NCBI GenBank assembly: GCA_012512705.1
Contig: JAAZDR010000272.1
Location: 1-9,707, forward strand
Direction of reading: 5' to 3'
Length of the DNA: 9,707 nucleotides
From: Bacillota bacterium
GTDB taxonomy: Bacteria > Bacillota > Dethiobacteria > DTU022 > JAAZDR01
The notes beneath the pieces are model-generated. The model saw only the letters and a list, made by a program, of their open reading frames with translations, made no database searches and was not told where the DNA came from. Position 1 is the stretch's first letter, and every line of letters starts with the position of its first letter. Shown in pieces: positions 1 through 5,757 of this stretch. A program made the translations under genes and the position numbers.

Positions 1-798
1 GTCACAGGAACAGTAGAAAGTATACCCTTAATCGCCAGCTCGATTATCAGTAAAAAAATAGCTGCTGGAGCACACGGGATTATTTTAGATGTAAAGATAG
101 GCAGTGGGGCATTCATGAAATCGAAGGAAAAGGCTTTTGAATTAGCAGAAATTTTGGTCAGAATAGGGCAGAAGTTAGGGCGTACGGTAAAAGTTATCTT
201 AACGGATATGCACCAGCCGCTTGGTTATACAATCGGCAATGCTCTGGAAGTAAAGGAAGCGATAAGAACTTTAAAAGGCAAAGGCCCTGAAGATCTGAAA
301 AAGTTAGTCCTTGAGCTGGCGAAAGAGCTTCTGCTTATCGCCGGGAAAACGGAAGAGGAGGCAGAGGCTTTAAAAATTGTGGAAGAAAACCTGAGTAACG
401 GCAGTGCTTTAGCAAAATTTCGGCAGCTTGTTGAAGCCCAGGGTGGCGATCCCCGCGTATTGGATGATCTCCGGCTATTGACGTCTGCTTCTTTTATTTC
501 TTCATTTAAAGCGGAGAAACAAGGATACGTGCAGGAAATTGCTGCGGATAAAATCGGGCGTGCTGCACAGCTCCTCGGGGCTGGCAGACTAAAAAAAGAG
601 GATCGGATCGATCCCGGCGCTGGTATTGAGCTATGTAAAAAAATTGGCGACTACGTTCAAAAAGGTGAGAGGTTGGCCCTCCTTTATACAAATAGGGAAA
701 ACTCCCAGGGGAAGGCGCTTTCTCTAGTAAAAGATGCTTTTACTATTGGTGAAAACTTTATCCAACCACCTCCTTTATTTTACGGAAAACTTGGTTAA
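1..798 (+). CDS. pdp: Pyrimidine-nucleoside phosphorylase, 3' part (5' end outside window)
   Basis: Cleaves thymidine, uridine or deoxyuridine with phosphate to give the free base and (deoxy)ribose-1-phosphate, a cytosolic nucleoside salvage step. The open frame begins at base 1 with no start codon and gives 265 residues; the family is about 430 long, so roughly the N-terminal 40% is missing. The visible part starts in the conserved phosphorylase core: TVESIPLIASS, then LDVKIGSGAFMK (residues 31-42). By my recollection of the E. coli thymidine phosphorylase alignment, Ser14 and Lys18 correspond to base-binding Ser186 and Lys190, while the matching Arg171 lies just outside the window. The C-terminal PYNP_C domain is seen as SFKAEKQGYVQEI, GRAAQLLGAGR and the GDYVQKGE segment, and the gene ends in a PPPLFYGKLG tail. 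The next gene starts about 40 bases on with no clear terminator between, so readthrough is possible. Thymidine phosphorylase (deoA) is the alternative name; substrate range cannot be read from this fragment. Confidence 0.95.
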   Translation, partial: VTGTVESIPLIASSIISKKIAAGAHGIILDVKIGSGAFMKSKEKAFELAEILVRIGQKLGRTVKVILTDMHQPLGYTIGNALEVKEAIRTLKGKGPEDLKKLVLELAKELLLIAGKTEEEAEALKIVEENLSNGSALAKFRQLVEAQGGDPRVLDDLRLLTSASFISSFKAEKQGYVQEIAADKIGRAAQLLGAGRLKKEDRIDPGAGIELCKKIGDYVQKGERLALLYTNRENSQGKALSLVKDAFTIGENFIQPPPLFYGKLG

Positions 799-838
799 GC
801 TCTACATTTTTTTATGCTTTTAGGAGAAAATATGAAAA

Positions 839-2032
839 ATGAAAAAGGGGGCGGTTAAGTTAATGCGTAAAAAACAAGCTAATTTTTTAATTTTTATTTG
901 GCTGCTATTACTACTCTTGTCAGAGTCTAGCTCTGTTTTTGCCCAGGATTTTGCCTTAAAGGCGGAAGCGGCTTTGCTTATGGATACTGCTTCAGGGACA
1001 ATCCTTTTTGAGAAAAATATGCATGAACCTTTATACCCAGCTAGTATTACGAAATTGATGACTGTTTTGCTTGCGCTGGAAGATATAGAAAATGGGAAGG
1101 TAAGTTTAAAGGATCGTGTGGTTGTTAGTGAGAAGGCTGCTGAAATGGGCGGGTCGCAAATTTTTCTCAGCGCGGGGGATGAACTGGAGCTTGAAGATCT
1201 AATAATCGGCATGCTTGTCGGCTCAGGTAATGATGCTGCTTATGCAACAGCGGAATACCTCTCTGGTTCATTAGAGGCCTTTGTTGAACGTATGAATGAG
1301 CGTGCTCGGGAGCTAGGGATGAAAAACACCTCTTTTCGCAACCCACATGGACTTCACGATGAAGAGCACTATATGAGCGCCTATGACATTAGTATTTTGG
1401 CGCGTGAAATTTTAAAATATCCACGTGTTCATGAGTGGGCGACGATTTGGGCCGACGAACATTTTCTTCAAGGTCAGATACGTGCAGGTGAGGTTTATTT
1501 AAGTAACACCAACCGCCTTGTGCGTTACTATCAGGGCTGTGATGGCCTAAAAACAGGTTTTACCAGCGAGGCAGGAAATAGTATCTGTGCTACGGCGAAA
1601 AGAGGCGATACACGTTTTCTGGCGATTATCCTTGGCGCGCCTTCTTCAGATATTCGCTATGAGGAAGCGAGGATGTTGCTCGATTATGCTTTTGCCAATT
1701 ACCAGAGCGTGCCCGTGGTTGGGGCTGGTGAAGAGATTGCAGTATTACCTGTAGAAAAAGGAAAGAGTACAGCTGTTGATGTAGTTACCTCTGTTCATTT
1801 GAGCCTTTTGCTCGACAAAGGTGCTACTACGCAGATTGAAAAAGAGATCGAACTGCCGGAAAAATTATTGGCACCAGTAGGTGAGGGGGAACCCCTTGGC
1901 AGGTTAATTGTAAAACAACAGGGAACTGAACTTGCTGAAGTAGATTTGATAGCTGCTGAAGGGGTGCCGCGGGCAAGTTTAAAAGATATATTGCAGCGTA
2001 TTTTATCTTTGTGGTTGAGGTTTGGACGTTAG
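839..2032 (+). CDS. dacF: D-alanyl-D-alanine carboxypeptidase (penicillin-binding protein, PBP5/DacF type), secreted
   Basis: Removes the terminal D-alanine from peptidoglycan pentapeptides outside the membrane and so limits cross-linking. All three active-site motifs of peptidase family S11 are present: SITK (Ser69 nucleophile, Lys72), SGN (129-131) and KTG (238-240). An N-terminal signal peptide has a Leu-rich core (about residues 16-28) and a likely cleavage after VFA near residue 35. Residues from about 290 to 385 fit the PBP5 C-terminal beta domain, and the final IKDILQRI-like stretch with LWLRFGR could be the membrane-binding helix. Length (397) is normal. The start is uncertain: ATG 839 has TAGGAG 12 bases upstream, while in-frame ATG 863 (389 residues, neater signal peptide) has AAAGGGGG 11 bases upstream. 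The symbol dacF rests on position directly before spoIIAA, as in Bacillus; dacB is the other common label. A terminator follows, separating it from the sporulation operon. Confidence 0.93.
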   Translation: MKKGAVKLMRKKQANFLIFIWLLLLLLSESSSVFAQDFALKAEAALLMDTASGTILFEKNMHEPLYPASITKLMTVLLALEDIENGKVSLKDRVVVSEKAAEMGGSQIFLSAGDELELEDLIIGMLVGSGNDAAYATAEYLSGSLEAFVERMNERARELGMKNTSFRNPHGLHDEEHYMSAYDISILAREILKYPRVHEWATIWADEHFLQGQIRAGEVYLSNTNRLVRYYQGCDGLKTGFTSEAGNSICATAKRGDTRFLAIILGAPSSDIRYEEARMLLDYAFANYQSVPVVGAGEEIAVLPVEKGKSTAVDVVTSVHLSLLLDKGATTQIEKEIELPEKLLAPVGEGEPLGRLIVKQQGTELAEVDLIAAEGVPRASLKDILQRILSLWLRFGR

Positions 2033-2038
2033 AAATCA

Positions 2039-2065
2039 AATAGCCCTTCCGGGTTATTTTTTTTT
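2039..2065 (+). terminator. Intrinsic terminator after the carboxypeptidase gene
   Basis: An 8-bp stem, AATAGCCC with GGGTTATT (one G-U pair), encloses a TTCC loop and runs into an uninterrupted T tract ending at 2065. It begins 6 bases after the stop codon. The sigma-H promoter begins at the very next base. Confidence 0.85.
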
Positions 2066-2095
2066 GCAGGAAATTATTTGTAAAGCAGAGAATAA
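2066..2095 (+). promoter_or_regulatory. Sigma-H-type promoter of the spoIIA operon
   Basis: The -35 element GCAGGAAAT (2066-2074) matches the sigma-H consensus RNAGGAWWW at every position. After a 12-base spacer, AGAGAATAA (2087-2095) matches the -10 consensus RNNGAATWW at every position. The spoIIA operon of Bacillus is transcribed by sigma-H RNA polymerase with Spo0A~P, so site and gene agree. The promoter lies 35 bases before the spoIIAA start. I could not find a convincing Spo0A box (TGTCGAA-like) between 2030 and 2130. Confidence 0.85.
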
Positions 2096-2129
2096 TCTTC
2101 CATAGGATAATATGGAGGTGTTCGTTTAA

Positions 2130-2465
2130 ATGGAGATAGAATTAAAGCTTGTCCGCAAAAACCTGATCGTTCGTTTAAAGGGAGAGCTCGATCACCATAC
2201 AGCATCGTGTTTTCGCGAAGAAGTGGAGCGGGAATTTGAGAAGGAGATTGCCCAAAACCTTGTCTTAAATCTTGGGGAGCTTACATTTATGGATAGTTCT
2301 GGCCTTGGCGTAATTCTTGGCCGCTACCGGCGGATAACGGAAAAGGGAGGCAAGGTCGTTGTGACTAACATGCAACCGCAGGTTGAGCGACTCTATTCCC
2401 TTTCCGGTTTGCAAAAGATTATACCTCATTATCGCCGCGAAGAAGAAGCGTTACGTAACCTTTAA
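2130..2465 (+). CDS. spoIIAA: Anti-sigma-F factor antagonist SpoIIAA
   Basis: Cytosolic STAS-domain protein that, when unphosphorylated, binds SpoIIAB and frees sigma-F in the forespore; SpoIIAB inactivates it by phosphorylation and SpoIIE (not in the window) reactivates it. The 111 residues cover one STAS domain. The diagnostic phospho-acceptor motif FMDSSGLGVILGRY lies at 54-67, and its first serine, Ser56, aligns with the phosphorylated Ser58 of B. subtilis. GELDHHTA (18-25) is the other strongly conserved stretch. The start is supported by GGAGGTG (2114-2120), 9 bases upstream. It is the first gene of the operon after the sigma-H promoter and is followed after 13 bases by spoIIAB, whose ribosome-binding site overlaps its stop codon. 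Confidence 0.97.
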   Translation: MEIELKLVRKNLIVRLKGELDHHTASCFREEVEREFEKEIAQNLVLNLGELTFMDSSGLGVILGRYRRITEKGGKVVVTNMQPQVERLYSLSGLQKIIPHYRREEEALRNL

Positions 2466-2478
2466 AGGAGGAGTAGGA

Positions 2479-2928
2479 ATGGTACAAAATTTTCTCAAGT
2501 TGGAGATACCGAGCAAGTCCGAAAACGAATCTCTTGCCAGGATTGTAATATCAGCTTTTGCAGCACAGCTGGACCCGACAATTGAAGAAATTAGTGATCT
2601 AAAGATAGCGGTTTCAGAGGCAGTTACTAATGCCATTATACATGCCTATGACAGTGAAGAGGGAATAATCTACATCCATGCATTTTTGGAAGAGAACAAA
2701 TTAACTCTAGAGGTAATTGACCATGGTATGGGAATAGAAGATTTGGAACAGGCACGTCAGCCTTTATTCACTACGAAGCCAGAGCTGGAGCGCTCAGGTA
2801 TGGGGTTCACGATTATGGAAAGTTTTATGGACAAGGTAGAAGTGGAATCGTTCCCCGGCCAGGGAACAACAGTACGCATGGTTAAAGAAATAAATAAAAA
2901 TAAAAAAGTGCAAAGCAAAGAAGGGTAA
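2479..2928 (+). CDS. spoIIAB: Anti-sigma-F factor / serine kinase SpoIIAB
   Basis: GHKL-family ATP-binding protein that holds sigma-F inactive in the ATP-bound state and phosphorylates SpoIIAA. Of 149 residues, the N box EAVTNAIIHAY (47-57, with Glu47 and Asn51), the G1 box DHGMGIED (81-88) and the G2 box SGMGFTIMESF (106-116) are all intact. Arg20 and Arg105 fall where B. subtilis SpoIIAB has the arginines implicated in sigma-F/SpoIIAA contact and catalysis. The frame is open further upstream, to an ATG at 2383 inside spoIIAA, but ATG 2479 is chosen because AAAGGAGG (2464-2471) sits 7 bases before it and the length then matches the family. The C-terminus is a Lys/Asn-rich tail (about 136-147). 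The sigF gene follows after 8 bases, so the three products are probably made in balance. Confidence 0.97.
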   Translation: MVQNFLKLEIPSKSENESLARIVISAFAAQLDPTIEEISDLKIAVSEAVTNAIIHAYDSEEGIIYIHAFLEENKLTLEVIDHGMGIEDLEQARQPLFTTKPELERSGMGFTIMESFMDKVEVESFPGQGTTVRMVKEINKNKKVQSKEG

Positions 2929-2936
2929 AGGTACTT

Positions 2937-3635
2937 ATGTCTTTGTCAGAAGAGAAGGTAAAGGAGCTCATCACCCTTTACCGCAAAGGAGATTTAGAAG
3001 CAAGAGATTCCCTGGTTGAGCATAATCTTGCCCTCGTGTCTGCCCTGGCCAAAAAATTTCAAGATAGAGGCGATCTAGAGGATTTAAAACAAGTAGGTTC
3101 AATTGGTTTGATAAAAGCTATAGAGCGATTTGACATAGGACGTGGTGTGAAGTTTTCTACTTATGCTGTATCGCTGATTGTTGGTGAAATGAGACAATAT
3201 TTACGTGATCGAGGGGATCTAATCAAGGTAGGCCGTAGGCTTCGGACAAGAATTGACAATATTCAAAAAATGAGGGCCAATCTTTTGCAAACTTTAAAAC
3301 GAGAGCCAACAATTAGTGAATTAGCAGCGGAGCTGAAAATTAGCCCGGAAGAGATTCTTCTTGCTGAAGAGGCGCGTGAAAAAGCAATTTTTATCGAGGA
3401 GACAGATCAATTTCCAGTAGTAGATGAAAAAGAAAAATGTTTTGAAGAAGAAATCACTGATCGGCTGTTTTTGCAAGCAGCGCTATCGCGGCTTTGCGGT
3501 AGGGAACGACAGCTAATCACTATGCGCTATTTTCAAGAGAAAACACAGCAAGAAGTGGCTTTGTGTTTGGGAATATCCCAGACCCATGTATCAAGATTAG
3601 AAAGAAAAATACTACAAAAGCTGAAAAATGGCTAA
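2937..3635 (+). CDS. sigF: RNA polymerase sporulation sigma factor sigma-F
   Basis: Directs the first forespore-specific transcription after asymmetric division. The 232 residues hold region 2 (HNLALVSALAKKF about 29-41, DLKQVGSIGLIKAIERFD about 49-66, FSTYAVSLIVGEM about 73-85), region 3 with PTISELAAEL (about 123-132), and a region 4 helix-turn-helix (TQQEVALCLGIS...THVSRLERKIL near 204-228). Position after spoIIAB identifies it as sigma-F rather than the similar sigma-G. AAAGG (2927-2931), overlapping the spoIIAB stop codon, is 5 bases before the ATG. It is somewhat short compared with about 255 in B. subtilis, mostly at the N-terminus. The region 2/3 junction reads RDRGDLIKVGRRLR where typical sigma-F proteins have an RDDG-(x)VKVSRSLK-like stretch. 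A terminator starts in its stop codon. Confidence 0.95.
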   Translation: MSLSEEKVKELITLYRKGDLEARDSLVEHNLALVSALAKKFQDRGDLEDLKQVGSIGLIKAIERFDIGRGVKFSTYAVSLIVGEMRQYLRDRGDLIKVGRRLRTRIDNIQKMRANLLQTLKREPTISELAAELKISPEEILLAEEAREKAIFIEETDQFPVVDEKEKCFEEEITDRLFLQAALSRLCGRERQLITMRYFQEKTQQEVALCLGISQTHVSRLERKILQKLKNG

Positions 3636-3655
3636 CCCTTAAAAAGGGTTTTTTT
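3634..3655 (+). terminator. Intrinsic terminator of the spoIIA operon
   Basis: A 7-bp perfect stem, AACCCTT with AAGGGTT, has an AAA loop and a T tract of seven (3649-3655). The first two bases of the stem are the last two of the sigF TAA stop codon. This closes the spoIIAA-spoIIAB-sigF unit and separates it from the genes that follow. Confidence 0.85.
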
Positions 3656-3729
3656 CATAAAAAAATTTAAATATCAAATAATAATGGGTGAAAACTATTA
3701 ATAGACTTGCCTAAAAGGTGGTATGCTAT

Positions 3730-3897
3730 ATGCTAAAAGGATATGGCCTGCGATTTATTGCTACAGTATTTGTGCTTGTGGTTTTGCTTTTAATATTCGC
3801 TGTCTATATCCTTTATCGGATGCCACAGGCAGAGGACGCCCCTAAGCGTTCCCGACCAGTATGGCAAAGTGTAGATTTTTTTGAAAAGGCTCTTTAG
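3730..3897 (+). CDS. Small single-span membrane protein, 55 residues, unknown function
   Basis: I do not recognise this protein. The open frame from ATG 3730 to TAG 3897 has a good ribosome-binding site, AAAGGTGG (3714-3721), 8 bases upstream. The product starts MLKGYGLRF, then has one hydrophobic helix at about residues 9-28 (FIATVFVLVVLLLIFAVYIL), followed by a hydrophilic C-terminal part rich in charged residues (AEDAPKRSR) that ends VDFFEKAL. Positive residues on both flanks make the orientation unclear. It lies between the sigF terminator and the dodecin gene, so it probably needs its own promoter, but I could not identify one in 3656-3729. It could be a sporulation-stage small membrane protein, given its neighbours. 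An overlapping frame from ATG 3723 is less likely: its codons give a Cys-rich, unpatterned product and the start is too close to the ribosome-binding site. Confidence 0.65.
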   Translation: MLKGYGLRFIATVFVLVVLLLIFAVYILYRMPQAEDAPKRSRPVWQSVDFFEKAL

Positions 3898-3964
3898 TAA
3901 ACCCGCATATATCCATTATACAAGGTTAAAATAAAACAGTAATTTAGAAGAAAGGAGGGATTAC

Positions 3965-4174
3965 ATGGCCGTAGCAAAAGTGATTGAACTTGTTGGTGAA
4001 TCTGATAAAGGATGGCAAGATGCCGTTCAAAATGCGCTTAATGAAGCTTCAAAAACAATAGATAATATTACAGGTATCGAAGTAACAAATATGACGGCAA
4101 ATGTAAACTATAATCAGATTGTGGAATACAAGGTTAACATAAAATTAGCCTTTGGGGTGCATGAGCAACGGTAA
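3965..4174 (+). CDS. Dodecin-family protein
   Basis: Dodecins are small beta-alpha-beta-beta proteins that form hollow dodecamers, classically binding flavin (riboflavin, FMN) or CoA in the cytosol. The 69 residues show the family pattern throughout: KVIELVGESDKGWQDAV (5-21), then NALNEASKTI (23-32), GIEVTNMTA (37-45) and VEYKVNIKLAFGV (53-65). AAAGGAGGG (3951-3959) is 5 bases before the ATG and is among the strongest ribosome-binding sites in the window. Where flavin-binding dodecins carry a stacking tryptophan, this one has Gly37 (NITGIEV), and Lys56 seems to replace the usual glutamine contact, so the classical flavin sandwich may be absent. It sits between sporulation genes but shows no sporulation-specific feature itself. 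Family assignment is firm; ligand is unknown. Confidence 0.9.
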   Translation: MAVAKVIELVGESDKGWQDAVQNALNEASKTIDNITGIEVTNMTANVNYNQIVEYKVNIKLAFGVHEQR

Positions 4175-4188
4175 TTCTAAATAAATGA

Positions 4189-4218
4189 TAATTGCCCTCC
4201 TTTTAAGGAGGGCAATTA
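4189..4218 (+). other. Perfect 14-bp inverted repeat between the dodecin gene and spoVAF
   Basis: TAATTGCCCTCCTT (4189-4202) is exactly complementary to AAGGAGGGCAATTA (4205-4218), with two bases between; in RNA this becomes a 12-bp stem with a 6-base loop. It starts 14 bases after the dodecin stop codon. No T run follows (the next bases are ACACG), so it is not a standard intrinsic terminator. It may cap and stabilise the dodecin mRNA 3' end, terminate weakly, or bind a protein. The right arm contains an AAGGAGGG sequence that would be hidden in the stem. Confidence 0.8.
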
Positions 4219-4233
4219 CACGATAAAGCCATC

Positions 4234-4240
4234 TTAGGAG
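4234..4240 (+). promoter_or_regulatory. Ribosome-binding site that sets the spoVAF start
   Basis: TTAGGAG ends at 4240. The first in-frame TTG (4241) directly abuts it and cannot be used efficiently, whereas the TTG at 4250 is 9 bases away. No ATG is available nearby in this frame, so TTG 4250 is preferred. Confidence 0.65.
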
Positions 4241-4249
4241 TTGAATACC

Positions 4250-5728
4250 TTGGCAACTGCGGGAACAAAAAAATTTAGCAAAAAATTGGAAGATAATCTA
4301 GAGTATATACGAGAAAAACTTGGCTTGGATACCAACTTTGATATCATTTTACGTCAATTTAAAGTTGGTGGTAAAGAAATCGCTGCTATATTCGTAGACG
4401 GGTTTGCTGATGGGCAAACAGCTACGCTAATATTCCAAACACTTTTAGCTAGTAAAAGAGAAGAGATCATCCCTAACCCTTTGACCAAAATTATGCAAGA
4501 GCGCCTACCGTATATTGAGATCGATACTGTTGATAGCCTTGAAGAGACAATCACTCAGATTCTTTCTGGTCCAATGGTTCTTTTTATTGATGGAGAACAG
4601 GAAGCAATAGTTATTGACACACGTGAATATCCGGCGCGCGGACCTGATGAACCCGATATCGAGAAGATTACCCGTGGTTCACGTGATGGTTTTGTAGAGA
4701 CAATGATTTTTAATATTGCCCTCATTCGTCGCCGGTTGCGTGATCCTGGTTTTAGAGTCGAACCGTTAAGGGTCGGCAAACGTTCGATTACGGATATTTC
4801 TCTGGTTTATATTAACGACATTGTCAATCCGGAAATATTAGAGCGTATCCGGAAAGAGATTAAAGCGATCGATGTGGACGGTTTATCGATGGCTGAAAAG
4901 TCTGTAGAAGAATTCATAACGAAAACATTTTGGAACCCTTTTCCAAAGGTGCGTTATACAGAACGTCCTGATGTTTGTGCTGCCCATCTTTTAGAAGGTC
5001 ATGTAGCAATTATTGTCGATACTTCCCCTTCGGTAATGATAGCTCCTGTTACCTATTTTCACCATTTACAACACGCAGAGGAATACCGGCAAAGTCCCCT
5101 TACGGGCATCTATATTCGCTGGGTTAGGCTCATAGGTGTGCTAATTTCATTTTTGCTGGCCCCGCTATGGCTTTTAGTCAGCATACAACCAGAAATTTTA
5201 CCGCCTTCGCTCAGTTTTATTGGTCCTCAGGAAGAGATGGCCATTCCTTTATTTATCCAATTCATTATCGCTCATTTGGGCTTGGACCTTTTGCGTTTGG
5301 CCAGCGTGCATACCCCTTCGCCTTTAGCCACAGCTCTCGGTTTAGTCGGCGCTCTTTTAATTGGTGATATCGCTGTTAAAGTTGGGCTTTTCAGCAACGA
5401 AGTTTTGCTTTACACTGCCCTTGTTGCGATCGGCATTTTTTCCACTCCCAGCTGGGAACTCAGTCAAACCAATCGTCTAATAATGCTCTTTTTGCTGCTT
5501 ACAACCGGATTTTTCCGGCTTCCCGGGTTCATACTCGGGATAGCAGCGATATTTGTCTTATTAATTTTCACACGCTCTTTTGGCGTTCCTTATCTGTGGC
5601 CATTTATTCCGTTAAATTTTAATGCATTGATGGCAATTCTTTTCCGCCGCCCGGTGCCGATAAAGGGATATCGTCCCGCAGTTTTACAGCCTATGGATCC
5701 GGATCGGAGCCCGCCGGGAGAAAAATAA
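4250..5728 (+). CDS. spoVAF: Stage V sporulation protein AF (GerA-family spore membrane protein)
   Basis: SpoVAF is a GerA-type integral protein of the inner spore membrane, linked in Bacillus to the SpoVA channel and to germination. The start is TTG 4250, giving 492 residues, close to the B. subtilis length as I recall it. An N-terminal soluble region of about 285 residues carries the GerA-family signature RGPDEPDIEKITRGSRDGF (about 130-148), and VDGLSMAEKS (about 209-218). The strongly conserved RPDVCAAHLLEGHVAI (about 239-254) and DTSPSVMIAP follow before the membrane part. Hydrophobic spans occur near 290-312, 331-350, 362-381, 384-398, 409-420 and 425-441, ending in a hydrophilic, proline-rich tail. 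Plain germinant-receptor A subunits are the alternative, but no B or C subunit genes follow. The neighbours expected in a spoVA operon (spoVAC, spoVAD, spoVAE) are not in the window. Two activase-like genes follow after 29 bases and are probably co-transcribed. Confidence 0.88.
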   Translation: MATAGTKKFSKKLEDNLEYIREKLGLDTNFDIILRQFKVGGKEIAAIFVDGFADGQTATLIFQTLLASKREEIIPNPLTKIMQERLPYIEIDTVDSLEETITQILSGPMVLFIDGEQEAIVIDTREYPARGPDEPDIEKITRGSRDGFVETMIFNIALIRRRLRDPGFRVEPLRVGKRSITDISLVYINDIVNPEILERIRKEIKAIDVDGLSMAEKSVEEFITKTFWNPFPKVRYTERPDVCAAHLLEGHVAIIVDTSPSVMIAPVTYFHHLQHAEEYRQSPLTGIYIRWVRLIGVLISFLLAPLWLLVSIQPEILPPSLSFIGPQEEMAIPLFIQFIIAHLGLDLLRLASVHTPSPLATALGLVGALLIGDIAVKVGLFSNEVLLYTALVAIGIFSTPSWELSQTNRLIMLFLLLTTGFFRLPGFILGIAAIFVLLIFTRSFGVPYLWPFIPLNFNALMAILFRRPVPIKGYRPAVLQPMDPDRSPPGEK

Positions 5729-5757
5729 GTAACGGTTCTGACTGGAGGTTCACTCTA

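Noticed and set aside
820..1212. 130-codon minus-strand frame opposite the carboxypeptidase gene
   Set aside because: Serine/lysine-rich product typical of an antisense shadow; the + strand gene has all catalytic motifs.
2383..2478. Upstream extension of spoIIAB to ATG 2383
   Set aside because: It lies inside spoIIAA, lacks a suitable ribosome-binding site, and makes the protein 32 residues longer than the family; ATG 2479 has AAAGGAGG.
3687..3701. Possible sigma-F -10 (GGTGAAAACT) before the small membrane protein
   Set aside because: It fails the last two consensus positions and has no GYATA-like -35 about 15 bases upstream.
3695..3704. Palindrome CTATTAATAG
   Set aside because: Short and AT-rich with no partner copy nearby; not enough to call an operator.
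3711..3740. Direct repeat CTAAAAGG (3711-3718 and 3733-3740)
   Set aside because: Eight AT-rich bases, 22 apart, one copy being part of the ribosome-binding site; can arise by chance.
3723..3845. Overlapping 40-codon frame from ATG 3723
   Set aside because: Its start is only 1 base after the ribosome-binding site, and the product is Cys-rich without a membrane or domain pattern; the +1 frame from 3730 has correct spacing and a clear helix.
3881..3913. Possible sigma-A promoter before the dodecin gene (TTGAAA ... TATATC)
   Set aside because: The spacer is about 21 bases and the -10 match is poor; spacing of 17-18 gives no acceptable hexamer.
5167..5367. 66-codon + strand frame inside spoVAF
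   Set aside because: Out-of-frame overlap with a well-conserved GerA-family coding region; aromatic-rich, low-information product with no ribosome-binding site.
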